DNA from: an uncultured Reyranella sp.
GTDB lineage: Bacteria > Pseudomonadota > Alphaproteobacteria > Reyranellales > Reyranellaceae
Direction of reading: 5' to 3'
Assembly (NCBI RefSeq): GCF_945957355.1
Contig: NZ_CAMFKM010000006.1
Location: 124,001-188,000, forward strand
DNA length: 64,000 bases
Shown: one piece after another, positions 27,924 through 36,508 of the stretch
Position numbering within the stretch: the first letter of the stretch is position 1
How the letters are laid out: every line of letters starts with the position of its first letter
Notes under the pieces: generated by a model
The model's database searches: none
What the model was told of the DNA's origin: nothing
Seen by the model: only the letters and a program-made list of their open reading frames with translations
Program-made: the position numbers and the translations under genes

Positions 27924-28517
27924 ATGGGCAGCGGCAAGCTGGAAGCGGAAGGCAAACCGGAGACCGAGGTCGCGAAGCCGCAACGGCCGGGCCGGCGCCC
28001 CACGGCCAAGGCCCGGGCCGCGCGGGACCAGGTGGATGCCATCTTCTCGCAATGGCGCGCCGAGCGGCCCGACATCGACACCAGCCCGGTACAGATCTAC
28101 GGCCTGATCGCGCGCATCCAGATCCAGTGCACCGCCTTCATCGAGGAAGCGCTCGTGCCCTTCGACCTGACGCGCGGCACGTTCGACGTGCTCACTGCTC
28201 TCAGGCGCGCCGGCACTCCCTACTCCCTCACGCCCAAGCAGCTCGTCCAATCGCTATTGCTCAGCGGCGCTGGGCTGACGAGCCGCCTGAACAAACTGGA
28301 ATCGCAGAACCTGATCGCCCGGCTCGCCGAGCCCAGCGATCGCCGGACGCTACGCGTCCAGCTCACGGCGGCGGGCGAAGCCGTCATCAACGAGGCCATC
28401 CCGCGCGTCTTCGACGTGCAGCGCAGCCGCCTGCAGAAGCTGGGCGACGATGGCCAGAAGCGGCTTCTCGAAGAACTTTCGCGCTTCGCCGAGGCGATCG
28501 ACACCTGGCCGGGCTAG
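27924..28517 (+). CDS. MarR-family transcriptional regulator
   Basis: The protein has 197 residues. A charged N-terminal tail of about 40 residues precedes a MarR winged helix: 'SPVQIYGLIARIQIQCTAFI', the recognition region 'LTPKQLVQSLLLSGAGLTSR', then LNKLESQNLIARLAEPSDRR with the wing Asp-Arg pair. ATG 27924 has GGAGGGA upstream; an in-frame ATG at 27900 is weaker. As the last gene of the importer operon it probably represses both divergent transcripts through the two palindromes at 25067 and 25228, released by the substrate. Confidence 0.9.
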   Translation: MGSGKLEAEGKPETEVAKPQRPGRRPTAKARAARDQVDAIFSQWRAERPDIDTSPVQIYGLIARIQIQCTAFIEEALVPFDLTRGTFDVLTALRRAGTPYSLTPKQLVQSLLLSGAGLTSRLNKLESQNLIARLAEPSDRRTLRVQLTAAGEAVINEAIPRVFDVQRSRLQKLGDDGQKRLLEELSRFAEAIDTWPG

Positions 28518-28522
28518 TCCCT

Positions 28523-28819
28523 TCAGCCGTGCTTGTGGGCCTTCTCGAAGGCCTTCTTCTGGTCGGCCGAGGCGTCCTTCTGGAACTTCGCCTTCCACTC
28601 GTCGTAGGGCATGCCATAGACGATCTCGCGGGCCTTCGGATCGGCGATCTCGACACCCTGCTTGCCAGCCTCCTCACGATACCAGCGCGACAGGCAGTTG
28701 CGGCAGAAGCCGGCCAGGTTCATCAGGTCGATGTTCTGGACGTCGGTGCGCTCCTGGAGATGCGATACCAGACGCCGGAAGGCGGCGGCTTCGAGTTCGG
28801 TGCGGGTCTTGTCGTCCAT
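28523..28819 (-). CDS. DUF1244 protein
   Basis: The protein has 98 residues and matches DUF1244 throughout: 'AAAFRRLVSHLQERTDVQNI', 'LMNLAGFCRNCLSRWY' and YGMPYDEWKAKFQ. The Cys-x2-Cys (FCRNC) could hold a metal, but no function is established. It ends 5 bases from the convergent marR stop and follows the N-formylglutamate amidohydrolase gene on the same strand. Confidence 0.88.
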   Translation of the reverse strand: MDDKTRTELEAAAFRRLVSHLQERTDVQNIDLMNLAGFCRNCLSRWYREEAGKQGVEIADPKAREIVYGMPYDEWKAKFQKDASADQKKAFEKAHKHG

Positions 28820-28879
28820 GATCGCCTCCCGGAAGTGCGGACTGAAATCCAGTTCCGGATATAGGCTCGGCTGGCCGGA

Positions 28880-29653
28880 TTAACCAGACACCAACGCCTT
28901 TTTGACCGCGGCCGAGATCGCGGGGGCGAGCCGGCGGCCCCAGGAACGGGCGTCGCCCGGTGTGCTCATGAGATCCTGCCGGACTTCGAGCGAGCAATGC
29001 GGCAGCGCCCGCGGCCGGGCATGGGCGGTCAACGTGTATTCGTAGGACGCGCGCGCCGAATAGGGTTCGTTGTCGCCCACCACGAGCATAGGATCGCGGC
29101 GCAGCTCTTCCAGCAGCGGCTCGGGCAGGCGCGGATCGTCGTTCCACAGCACGCCGACATGCCAGGGACGGACGAAGCCCTTCATCACCGGTGTGAAGCT
29201 GTGCATCACCAGCAGGCAGACCGTGCGCCCGCCCTCCGTCATTGCGTCGAGCAGGCGGTCGACCTCGCGGTGGTAGGGCCAGAAGCAGGCCTCGGCACGG
29301 GCGTCGACCTGTTCCCTGGTCAGGTTCTTGTTGGCCGGAATGACCGTCTCGTCGCTGATCTCCGGTGTCGAGCCCTCGCCGCCCGGCCAGCGGTTGCAGT
29401 CGATGACCAGCCGCGAATAGCCGGACGCGACCAGCGGGGCGTCGAGCACCTTCGCCAGTTCGATCGCCGCATCGAGCCCGCCGATGTCCCAACCGATATG
29501 CTGCGACAGCTCGCTCTCGGAAATGCCGAGGTCGCCCAGCGCCTGCGGGACCGCCTTGCTGGCGTGATCGCAGAGCAGCAACAGCGGCGCCCGCCCCTGT
29601 TCGTTGAAGACGGAAAACGGCGGCGGATCGCCCGGCCGGAGCAATGGTTGCAT
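28880..29653 (-). CDS. N-formylglutamate amidohydrolase family protein
   Basis: The protein has 257 residues. The family pattern is clear: 'LLLCDHASKAVPQALGDLGI', DIGGLDAAIELAKVL, 'SRLVIDCNRWPG', and VMHSFTPVM with a metal-site His. HutG-type enzymes release formate from N-formylglutamate at the end of one histidine pathway. No hut genes are near, so its true amide substrate is open. Its ATG lies only 29 bases from that of the divergent glycerate kinase gene, so the two promoters must overlap the opposite coding sequences. Confidence 0.87.
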   Translation of the reverse strand: MQPLLRPGDPPPFSVFNEQGRAPLLLLCDHASKAVPQALGDLGISESELSQHIGWDIGGLDAAIELAKVLDAPLVASGYSRLVIDCNRWPGGEGSTPEISDETVIPANKNLTREQVDARAEACFWPYHREVDRLLDAMTEGGRTVCLLVMHSFTPVMKGFVRPWHVGVLWNDDPRLPEPLLEELRRDPMLVVGDNEPYSARASYEYTLTAHARPRALPHCSLEVRQDLMSTPGDARSWGRRLAPAISAAVKKALVSG

Positions 29654-29682
29654 CGCGCCCCTATAGTGCGAAGATCGGGCAA

Positions 29683-30960
29683 ATGAAAGATGCCGACGCC
29701 CGCGCCCTGCTGCGCGCCCTCTTCGATGCCGCCCTCGCCGCCGCTCGTCCCGCCACCTGTCTCGCACCCTACATCGCCAAGCTTCAGCCACCCAAGGGCC
29801 GCACGATCGTGATCGGCGCCGGCAAGGCGAGTGCCGCCATGGCGCGCGCCGTCGAGGACCAGTGGCCGCATCCACTCGAGGGGCTGGTGGTGACGCGCTA
29901 CGGCTATGGCGAGGCCTGCAAGCGCATCGAGATCATCGAGGCCGCGCATCCCGTGCCCGACGACAAGGGCCGCGAAGCCGCCGGCCGCATCTACGAGCGC
30001 GTGCAGGGACTGAGTGCCGACGATCTCGTGCTCTGCCTGATCTCGGGCGGCGCCTCGGCGTTGCTCGCGTTGCCGGCCCCCGGCCTCACCCTGAACGACA
30101 AGCAGGACGTCAATCGCGCCCTGCTGAAATCGGGCGCCAACATCGTCGAGATGAACACGGTGCGAAAACACCTCTCGGCGATCAAGGGCGGCCGGCTCGC
30201 GATCGCTGCCCAGCCGGCGCGCGTTCTCTCCTGGCTGATCTCCGACGTCCCGAATGATGACCCCGGCGTCATCGGCTCGGGCCCGACCGTCGCCGACAAG
30301 ACGACCTTCGCCGATGCGCTCGCTGTGCTCGCCAAGTACCGGATCGATCCGCCAGTCACCGTGCTCAAGCATCTGCAGGAAGGAGCCGCCGGCCGCATCG
30401 AGGAGACGCCCAAGCCCGGCGATCCGCGCCTCTCCAATGTCGAGACCATCATGGTCGCCACCCCCAGGCGCTCCCTGGAAGCCGCCGCCGCCGTCGCCAA
30501 GGAACACGGCGTGGAAGTGGTCATGCTGGGCGACAATCTCGAAGGCGAAGCACGCGAGCTGGGCGCCGCACACGCGTGTCAGGCCATCGAGCTCGCCAAG
30601 CGCGGCGGCAAGCCCGTCGCGATCCTGTCCGGGGGCGAGACCACCGTCACGGTGCGCGGCAAGGGCCGCGGCGGCCGCAACGTCGAATATCTGCTGGCGC
30701 AGGCCATCGCCGCCAGTGGCGCGTCCGGTATCTGGGGCCTGTCAGCCGATACCGACGGGGTCGATGGCGCGGAGGATATTGCCGGCGCGATATTCACACC
30801 CGACACGCTGACGCGTGCACGTGCCAAGGGCCGCGATCCGCAGGCCATGCTCGACGACAACGATGGGCACGGCTTCTTCGGGCTTCTGGGCGACAGCCTG
30901 ATCACCGGGCCGACGCGAACCAACGTCAACGACTTCCGGGTCACTCTGATCGCGCCATGA
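29683..30960 (+). CDS. Glycerate 2-kinase (GckA/TtuD type, MOFRL)
   Basis: The protein has 425 residues. The N-terminal DUF4147 part has VIGAGKASAAMARAV and 'LISGGASALLALPAPGLTL'; the C-terminal MOFRL part has LSGGETTVTVRGKGRGGRN and 'LSADTDGVDGAED'. It phosphorylates glycerate to 2-phosphoglycerate. The ATG at 29683 was chosen over one at 29644, which lies inside the divergent gene. It is the first gene of the seven-gene acid-sugar operon, in which pyruvate kinase is last, so glycerate could go through phosphoenolpyruvate to pyruvate. Confidence 0.93.
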   Translation: MKDADARALLRALFDAALAAARPATCLAPYIAKLQPPKGRTIVIGAGKASAAMARAVEDQWPHPLEGLVVTRYGYGEACKRIEIIEAAHPVPDDKGREAAGRIYERVQGLSADDLVLCLISGGASALLALPAPGLTLNDKQDVNRALLKSGANIVEMNTVRKHLSAIKGGRLAIAAQPARVLSWLISDVPNDDPGVIGSGPTVADKTTFADALAVLAKYRIDPPVTVLKHLQEGAAGRIEETPKPGDPRLSNVETIMVATPRRSLEAAAAVAKEHGVEVVMLGDNLEGEARELGAAHACQAIELAKRGGKPVAILSGGETTVTVRGKGRGGRNVEYLLAQAIAASGASGIWGLSADTDGVDGAEDIAGAIFTPDTLTRARAKGRDPQAMLDDNDGHGFFGLLGDSLITGPTRTNVNDFRVTLIAP

Positions 30961-31376
30961 CGACCTATCCCGGTTCCTGCCACTGCGGCGCGATCACGAT
31001 CGCGCTCACCTCCGACATGCAGCCGGAGCAGATGCGGGTCGGCCGCTGCGCCTGTAGCTTCTGCCGCCGCCAGGGCGCCCGCACCATGGGCGATCCGACG
31101 GGAAGCGTGGCATTCCGCAGCGCACCAAATGCCCTGTCGCGCTACCGCTTCGGCCTCGGCATCACCGATTACCTTCTCTGTGCCCGTTGCGGCACCTATG
31201 TCGGCGCCGTAATGCCCGAGGAAAACGGCACCATCGGCATCGTCAACGTCAACTCGCTCGACATCCGCGACACTTTCGATGCTGCACCGCCGTTGCACCA
31301 TTACGACGGCGAGGATGAGGCCCGGCGGCGCTCCCGGCGCCGAAAGTTCTGGATGCCTGCAACCGTCATCGCCTAA
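30957..31376 (+). CDS. GFA-family zinc protein
   Basis: The protein has 139 residues with the CENP-V/GFA cysteine pattern: GSCHCGAI, RCACSFCRRQ and CARCGTYVG. Family members bind zinc; the old link to glutathione-dependent formaldehyde activation is not general. The start ATG overlaps the glycerate kinase stop (ATGA), so it is tightly coupled. Its job within an acid-sugar operon is unknown. Confidence 0.87.
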   Translation: MTTYPGSCHCGAITIALTSDMQPEQMRVGRCACSFCRRQGARTMGDPTGSVAFRSAPNALSRYRFGLGITDYLLCARCGTYVGAVMPEENGTIGIVNVNSLDIRDTFDAAPPLHHYDGEDEARRRSRRRKFWMPATVIA

Positions 31377-31385
31377 CGTCATCCC

Positions 31386-32642
31386 ATGGCCATTCTTGGA
31401 GTGATCGCCGACGACTTCACCGGCGCAACCGACATCGCGGGCATGCTCGTCAAAGGCGGCATGCGCACGATCCAGACAATCGGCGTACCGGCGAAAGGCA
31501 CCATCCCCGACGATGTCGATGCCGTCGTCGTCGCGCTCAAGACCCGCTCGATCCCGGCGGCCGACGCGGTCGCACAATCTCTCAACGCGCTGAAGGCCCT
31601 GCAGGACGCGGGCTGCGTTCGCTTCTTCTTCAAATACTGCTCGACCTTCGATTCGACCGACGCCGGCAATATCGGCCCTGTGGGCGATGCGCTGCTGGAT
31701 GCGCTGAAGGCAAGGCAGGCGATCTACTGCCCCGCCTTTCCGGTGAACGGCCGCACGATCTTCTTCGGACATCTGTTCGTGGGCGACGTGCTGCTTTCCG
31801 ACTCGCACATGAAGCACCACCCACTGACGCCAATGACCGACGCCAGCCTGGTGCGCGTGCTGGCGCGGCAGACGCCGCACAAGGTTGGGCTCGTGGCACT
31901 GAAGCAGGTCCAGTCCGGCTCGGCCGTGCTGCGCGAGTCGCTCGACAAGCTCGCGGCCGACGGCGTGCGCCACGTCGTGGTCGATGCCGTGGCGGACACC
32001 GATCTCGGCATCATCGGCGAGGCGATCGGCGACGACACGCTCGTCACGGGTGGCTCGGGCGTGGCGCTCGGCCTGCCCGCCGCGTATCGCCGCCGCGGAC
32101 TGATGCAGCACAAAGCCGGCGCCGACGCACTGCCAAAGATCGACGGCGCGCCGGCGGTGCTGGCCGGTTCCTGCTCCGCCGCCACGCTGGGCCAGATCGC
32201 AGCCTTCAAGGGGCCGCATCTCGCCCTCGACACGGATGCGATCTGCCGCGGCGAGGACGTCGCCGGCAAGGCCCTCGCCTGGGCCCGCGAGAAGCTCGGC
32301 ACGGCTCCGATCCTGCTGTCGGCCAGCGACACGCCCGACGCGGTGAAGGCGCTGCAGGCCAAGTACGGTATCGAAAAATCGAGCCTGGCGATCGAGAAGA
32401 CCATGGCTGCCCTGGCACGCGGCCTCGTCGAGGCCGGCGTCGGCCGTCTCGTCGTCGCGGGCGGCGAGACCTCCGGTGCTGTCGTGAGCGCGCTCGACGT
32501 CACGGCGCTGCGCATCGGCCCCGAGATCGATCCCGGCGTGCCGTGGACCGCGTCGGTCGGCGCGAGGCCGATCCTGCTCGCGCTGAAGTCCGGCAATTTC
32601 GGCGCGCCCGATTTCTTCACCAAGGCATTCGACAGATTATGA
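31386..32642 (+). CDS. otnK: 3-oxo-tetronate kinase
   Basis: The protein has 418 residues of the four-carbon acid sugar kinase family. The N-terminal substrate domain has IADDFTGATDIAGML and 'YCSTFDSTDAGNIGPV'; the C-terminal nucleotide domain has 'RLVVAGGETSGAVVSAL'. OtnK phosphorylates 3-oxo-tetronate to the 4-phosphate. With otnC overlapping it and otnI and ltnD following, this is the threonate/erythronate catabolic set. Confidence 0.93.
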   Translation: MAILGVIADDFTGATDIAGMLVKGGMRTIQTIGVPAKGTIPDDVDAVVVALKTRSIPAADAVAQSLNALKALQDAGCVRFFFKYCSTFDSTDAGNIGPVGDALLDALKARQAIYCPAFPVNGRTIFFGHLFVGDVLLSDSHMKHHPLTPMTDASLVRVLARQTPHKVGLVALKQVQSGSAVLRESLDKLAADGVRHVVVDAVADTDLGIIGEAIGDDTLVTGGSGVALGLPAAYRRRGLMQHKAGADALPKIDGAPAVLAGSCSAATLGQIAAFKGPHLALDTDAICRGEDVAGKALAWAREKLGTAPILLSASDTPDAVKALQAKYGIEKSSLAIEKTMAALARGLVEAGVGRLVVAGGETSGAVVSALDVTALRIGPEIDPGVPWTASVGARPILLALKSGNFGAPDFFTKAFDRL

Positions 32643-33286
32643 GCACCGCAGAAACCAAGATGCGCGAGCAGATCTGCGCGCTGGGCGCCAAGCTCGCGGC
32701 GCGCGGCCTCTGCCCCGGTACCTCCGGCAACATCAGCGCCAGGGTGGCCGACGGCTGGCTGATGACGCCGACCAATTCCTCCCTGGGCGAGTTGGAGCCC
32801 GGTCAGCTCTCCAAGATCGATCTCTCCGGCAAGCATGTCGCTGGCGATCCACCGACCAAGGAAGCGCTGCTGCATCGCTCGGTCTACGACGTGCGGCCGA
32901 AGGACGGTGCGATCGTCCATCTCCATTGCACGCATGCGGTGGCGATCTCCTGCCTCGACCCTTCCTGCCACCACAATGCCGAGACGACCCTGCCGCCGAT
33001 CACGCCCTACTTCGTGATGCGGGTCGGCAAGCTGCCGCTGATCCCCTACTTCAAGCCGGGCGACCCCAAGCTCGCCGATGCCATCCGCGACTATGCCAAG
33101 GGCCATCGCGCGGTATTGTTGGCCAATCACGGCCCTGTCGTCGCGGGAACCTCCCTGTCCGCCGCCTCCGCCTCGATCGAGGAGCTGGAGGAAACGGCCA
33201 AGCTCCACCTGCTGCTACAGGGCTTCAAGCTGCGCACGCTCTCGGATGCGCAGGTGCGCGACGTCGAAGAAGCCTATCCTTCCTGA
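32639..33286 (+). CDS. otnC: 3-oxo-tetronate 4-phosphate decarboxylase (class II aldolase fold)
   Basis: The protein has 215 residues. Class II aldolase zinc ligands are in VHLHCTHAV and LANHGPVVAG; the phosphate loop is in 'GLCPGTSGNISARV'. OtnC decarboxylates 3-oxo-tetronate 4-phosphate to dihydroxyacetone phosphate. ATG overlaps the otnK stop by four bases. Confidence 0.92.
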   Translation: MSTAETKMREQICALGAKLAARGLCPGTSGNISARVADGWLMTPTNSSLGELEPGQLSKIDLSGKHVAGDPPTKEALLHRSVYDVRPKDGAIVHLHCTHAVAISCLDPSCHHNAETTLPPITPYFVMRVGKLPLIPYFKPGDPKLADAIRDYAKGHRAVLLANHGPVVAGTSLSAASASIEELEETAKLHLLLQGFKLRTLSDAQVRDVEEAYPS

Positions 33287-33299
33287 TTGGACCAGAAGA

Positions 33300-34085
33300 A
33301 TGCCCAAGCTCGCCGCCAATCTTTCGTGGATCTACCAGGAAGTGCCGTTCCTGCAGCGCTTCGGCGCCGCCGCGGCACACGGCTTCAAGGCCGTCGAGAT
33401 CCTGTTTCCCTACGAGGCGCCGGCGGCCGAGATCGCTGCAGAACTGAAGAAGCACAAGCTCACGCAGGCGCTGTTCAATCTGCCGCCGGGCGACGCGAGC
33501 AAGGGTGAGCGCGGACTGGCCGCCCTGCCCGGCCGTGAGGCCGAGTTCGCCGCCGCCATCGACAAGGCGCTGGACTATGCCCAGGCGCTGGAGTGCCGGA
33601 CCCTGCACGTGATGTCCGGGATGATCGCGCCCGGCGCCGACGTGAAGGCGATGCACCGCACCTTCATCTCGAACCTCAGGAAGATCTGCGACCGCACGGC
33701 CAAGATGGATCTCACCATCGTGCTGGAGCCGATCAACCATCGCGACATTCCCGGCTACTTCACCAACACGACCGACCAGGTGAAGGCGATCATCGACGAA
33801 GTCGGCGCGCCGCATCTGCGCCTTCAGCTCGACCTCTATCACCTGCAGGTCACCGAGGGCGATCTGCAGAAGCGGATGGAGCACCTCTTCCCCCTCACCG
33901 CACACGTCCAGATCGCGGGCAATCCCGACCGCAACGAGCCCGACATCGGCGAAGTCAATCACCTCTACCTGCTCGATGTGCTCGACCGGCTGGGCTACGA
34001 GGGATATGTCGGACTCGAATACAAGCCGAAGACCACGACCGGCGCCGGCCTCGGCTGGGCCGGCAAATACGGCATCAAGGCCTGA
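33300..34085 (+). CDS. otnI: 2-oxo-tetronate isomerase (hydroxypyruvate isomerase family)
   Basis: The protein has 261 residues, with the TIM-barrel Hyi/OtnI pattern: 'MPKLAANLSWIYQEVPFLQR', 'LEPINHRDIPGYF' with the metal Glu, 'LQLDLYHLQ' and 'GLEYKPKTTTGAGLGW'. OtnI converts 2-oxo-tetronate to 3-oxo-tetronate, the step before OtnK. Family enzymes can also isomerise hydroxypyruvate, which would link to the glycerate kinase in this operon. Confidence 0.91.
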   Translation: MPKLAANLSWIYQEVPFLQRFGAAAAHGFKAVEILFPYEAPAAEIAAELKKHKLTQALFNLPPGDASKGERGLAALPGREAEFAAAIDKALDYAQALECRTLHVMSGMIAPGADVKAMHRTFISNLRKICDRTAKMDLTIVLEPINHRDIPGYFTNTTDQVKAIIDEVGAPHLRLQLDLYHLQVTEGDLQKRMEHLFPLTAHVQIAGNPDRNEPDIGEVNHLYLLDVLDRLGYEGYVGLEYKPKTTTGAGLGWAGKYGIKA

Positions 34086-34088
34086 TCC

Positions 34089-35003
34089 ATGACCGACAAG
34101 AACACACCCGTCGTCGCATTCGTAGGCCTGGGCTCGATGGGCCTCGGCATGGCGAAGAACCTGCTGAAACATGGCCACAAGGTGATCGGTGTCGATCCCA
34201 GTGCCGCGGCGCGCGAGGCCTTCGTCGCGGCAGGCGGCACGACGGCCGCGTCTCCCGCCGAAGCCGCGAAGACCGCCGACGTCGTGGTCGTCGCCGTCGT
34301 CAATGCCCAGCAGGTCGAAGCTGTGCTCTATGGCGAAGGGGGCGCCGTCGCCACGCTCCGAAAGGGCGGCCTCGTCATGCAGTGCGCCACCTGCCCCGCC
34401 ACTTTCGTCCGCAAGCTCGACGAGCGTCTCGCGACGACCGGGCACGAGCTGCTCGATGCACCGATGTCCGGCGGGCGGGCACGCGCGGAATCCGGCGAAC
34501 TCACTTTCATGTCCTCCGGCAATGCCGGCGCCTTTGCCGCGGCCGAGTCCATCCTGTCCGCGACCTCTGCGAAAGTGTTTCGCCTCGGCGACAAGGCGGG
34601 CATCGGCTCGCTGGTGAAGACGGTGAACCAGCTCCTGGCCGGCGTGCACATCGCGACGGCCGCCGAAGCGATGGCGCTCGCCGCCAAGGCAGGCGCCGAT
34701 ACGCGCGCGGTCTATGACGTCATCTCGGCCAGCGCCGGCAATTCCTGGATGTTCGGCAATCGCGTGCCGCACATGCTCGACGACGATTACACGCCGCTCT
34801 CCGCAGTCGAGATCTTCGTGAAGGATCTGGGCCTGGTACTCGACACCGGCCATGAGCTGCGCCTGCCGCTGCCGCTGGCCGCCGCCGCGCACCAACTCTT
34901 CATCGCGGCCGCCGGCGCCGGTCACGGCAAGCTGGATGACGCCGCCGTCGTCAAAGTTTACGAGGCGGCCGGTGACTTCAAAGTGTCGTCGCCCTCCAGA
35001 TAG
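34089..35003 (+). CDS. ltnD: L-threonate dehydrogenase (beta-hydroxyacid dehydrogenase family)
   Basis: The protein has 304 residues. The NAD site is FVGLGSMGLGMAKNLLKHGH, the substrate loop is 'DAPMSGGRARAESGELTFM', and the catalytic Lys is in GSLVKTVNQLLAGVHIA. By context it oxidises L-threonate (or D-erythronate) at C2 to 2-oxo-tetronate, the substrate of OtnI. Glycerate-forming tartronate semialdehyde reductase is a close relative; the otn neighbours decide for LtnD. It starts 3 bases after otnI. Confidence 0.9.
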   Translation: MTDKNTPVVAFVGLGSMGLGMAKNLLKHGHKVIGVDPSAAAREAFVAAGGTTAASPAEAAKTADVVVVAVVNAQQVEAVLYGEGGAVATLRKGGLVMQCATCPATFVRKLDERLATTGHELLDAPMSGGRARAESGELTFMSSGNAGAFAAAESILSATSAKVFRLGDKAGIGSLVKTVNQLLAGVHIATAAEAMALAAKAGADTRAVYDVISASAGNSWMFGNRVPHMLDDDYTPLSAVEIFVKDLGLVLDTGHELRLPLPLAAAAHQLFIAAAGAGHGKLDDAAVVKVYEAAGDFKVSSPSR

Positions 35004-35012
35004 ACTGGTCCC

Positions 35013-36425
35013 ATGCACCGCAATCGATTCACCAAAATCGTCGCCACGCTCGGCCCTGCTTCCTCGACGCCAGAGCGCCTGCGGACCCTGTTCGAAGCCG
35101 GCGCCGATGTCTTCCGGCTGAACTTCAGCCACGGCCAGCCGGAGGATCACCGCCAGCGGGTCGATCAGCTTCGCGCGCTTGAAAAGGAATACAAGCACCC
35201 GATCGCCATCCTGATGGACCTGCAGGGCCCCAAGCTGCGCCTCGGCACCTTTGCCAAGGGACCGATGGACCTGAAGAAGGGCCAGAAGCTGCGCTTTGAC
35301 ATGGATGCGGCGCCGGGCACGGCCAAGCGCATCCCCCTGCTCCATCCCGAGATCTTCAAGGCGGCGAAGCCGGATGGCCTGTTGCTGATCGACGACGGTA
35401 AGGTGCGCCTGCGCATCGTCGAGCATGATGCCGAGACCATCGACACGGTGGTCGAGGTCGCGGGCACGATCAGCGATCGCAAGGGCGTCAACCTGCCGAA
35501 CCTCGTCCTGCCGGTGTCGCCGATGACGCCGAAGGATCACAAGGACCTGGTGTTCGGCCTGTCGCTGGGCGTCGACTGGGTGGCACTGTCCTTCGTCCAG
35601 CACGCCCACGACATCGCCGAGTTGAAGAAGCTGGTGGCTGGCCGCGCAGCCGTGATGGCCAAGCTCGAGAAGCCACAGGCGATCGAGCATCTCGACGAAA
35701 TCATCGAGCAGAGCGACGGTATCATGGTCGCCCGCGGCGATCTCGGCGTCGAGATGCCACCCGAGGCCGTGCCGCCGCTGCAGAAGCGAATCCTGGCTGC
35801 CTGCCGCGCCGCCGGAAAACCGACCATCGTCGCGACGCAGATGCTGGAGTCGATGATCCACTCGCCGACTCCGACGCGCGCCGAAGTCTCCGACGTGGCC
35901 ACCGCCGTCTATGACGGCACCGACGGGGTCATGCTGTCCGCCGAATCCGCGTCGGGCGATTACCCCATCGAGGCGGTCACGATCATGGACCGCATCCTGA
36001 AGAGCGTCGAAGGCGACCCGCTCTATCGCCGCCTGATGGATGCGAGCCGACGCGAGCCCGAGGCCACGACCGCCGACGCGATCAGCGCCGCGGCACGCCA
36101 GTGCGCCCACACGCTTTCGGCCGCCGCCATCGTCACCTACACCAACACCGGCTCGACGACCCTGCGGGCGGCGCGCGAACGGCCCGATGTGCGGATCCTC
36201 TGCCTGACGCCCAACCTCAACACGGCGCGGCGCATGACGCTCACCTGGGGTGTCCATCCGGTCCGAACCGAGGATGCGCACAACTTCGCGGACATGGTCC
36301 AGCGCGCCGTGCGTGTCGCGCGTCACGAAGGGATCGCCAAAGAAGGCGAGCGCCTCGTCATCACGGCGGGCGTCCCGTTCGGCACGCCGGGTGCGACCAA
36401 TATCCTGCGCATCGCCTACGTCTGA
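35013..36425 (+). CDS. pyk: Pyruvate kinase
   Basis: The protein has 470 residues. It has the usual motifs: TLGPASSTPERLRTLFEAGA, 'LMDLQGPKLRLG', the catalytic 'VMAKLEKPQAIEHLDEI', and 'MVARGDLGVEMPPEAVP'. The C-terminal allosteric domain is complete. It makes ATP and pyruvate from phosphoenolpyruvate. It starts 9 bases after ltnD, so a central enzyme is placed at the end of a C4 acid-sugar operon headed by glycerate kinase. Confidence 0.95.
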   Translation: MHRNRFTKIVATLGPASSTPERLRTLFEAGADVFRLNFSHGQPEDHRQRVDQLRALEKEYKHPIAILMDLQGPKLRLGTFAKGPMDLKKGQKLRFDMDAAPGTAKRIPLLHPEIFKAAKPDGLLLIDDGKVRLRIVEHDAETIDTVVEVAGTISDRKGVNLPNLVLPVSPMTPKDHKDLVFGLSLGVDWVALSFVQHAHDIAELKKLVAGRAAVMAKLEKPQAIEHLDEIIEQSDGIMVARGDLGVEMPPEAVPPLQKRILAACRAAGKPTIVATQMLESMIHSPTPTRAEVSDVATAVYDGTDGVMLSAESASGDYPIEAVTIMDRILKSVEGDPLYRRLMDASRREPEATTADAISAAARQCAHTLSAAAIVTYTNTGSTTLRAARERPDVRILCLTPNLNTARRMTLTWGVHPVRTEDAHNFADMVQRAVRVARHEGIAKEGERLVITAGVPFGTPGATNILRIAYV

Positions 36426-36452
36426 CGCGCTGTGCGCGCTTGATTTTGGCTA

Positions 36453-36469
36453 GGGATGGTCACCATCCC
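36453..36469. repeat. 8-bp inverted repeat after pyk
   Basis: GGGATGGT and ACCATCCC flank a single base. No T-run follows, and a hairpin without a loop is poor, so an operator is as likely as a terminator. It lies 27 bases past pyk and 39 before the first small membrane-protein gene. Confidence 0.35.
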
Positions 36470-36478
36470 CTCTCCGTA

Positions 36479-36495
36479 GTGTTCCGTACGAACAC
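36479..36495. promoter_or_regulatory. Candidate operator before the small membrane-protein genes
   Basis: GTGTTC and GAACAC arms are separated by 5 bases (CGTAC). The site ends 13 bases before the ATG of the first small gene, a place where a bound repressor could block initiation. The binding protein is unknown. Confidence 0.35.
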
Positions 36496-36508
36496 AACGA
36501 GAGGTTCC

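Noticed and set aside
33225..36326. Open frame of over 1000 codons on the minus strand opposite otnC-pyk
   Set aside because: It is the antisense shadow of GC-rich codons in five well-recognised genes; its protein is Arg/Gly/His-rich with no domain and no ribosome site.
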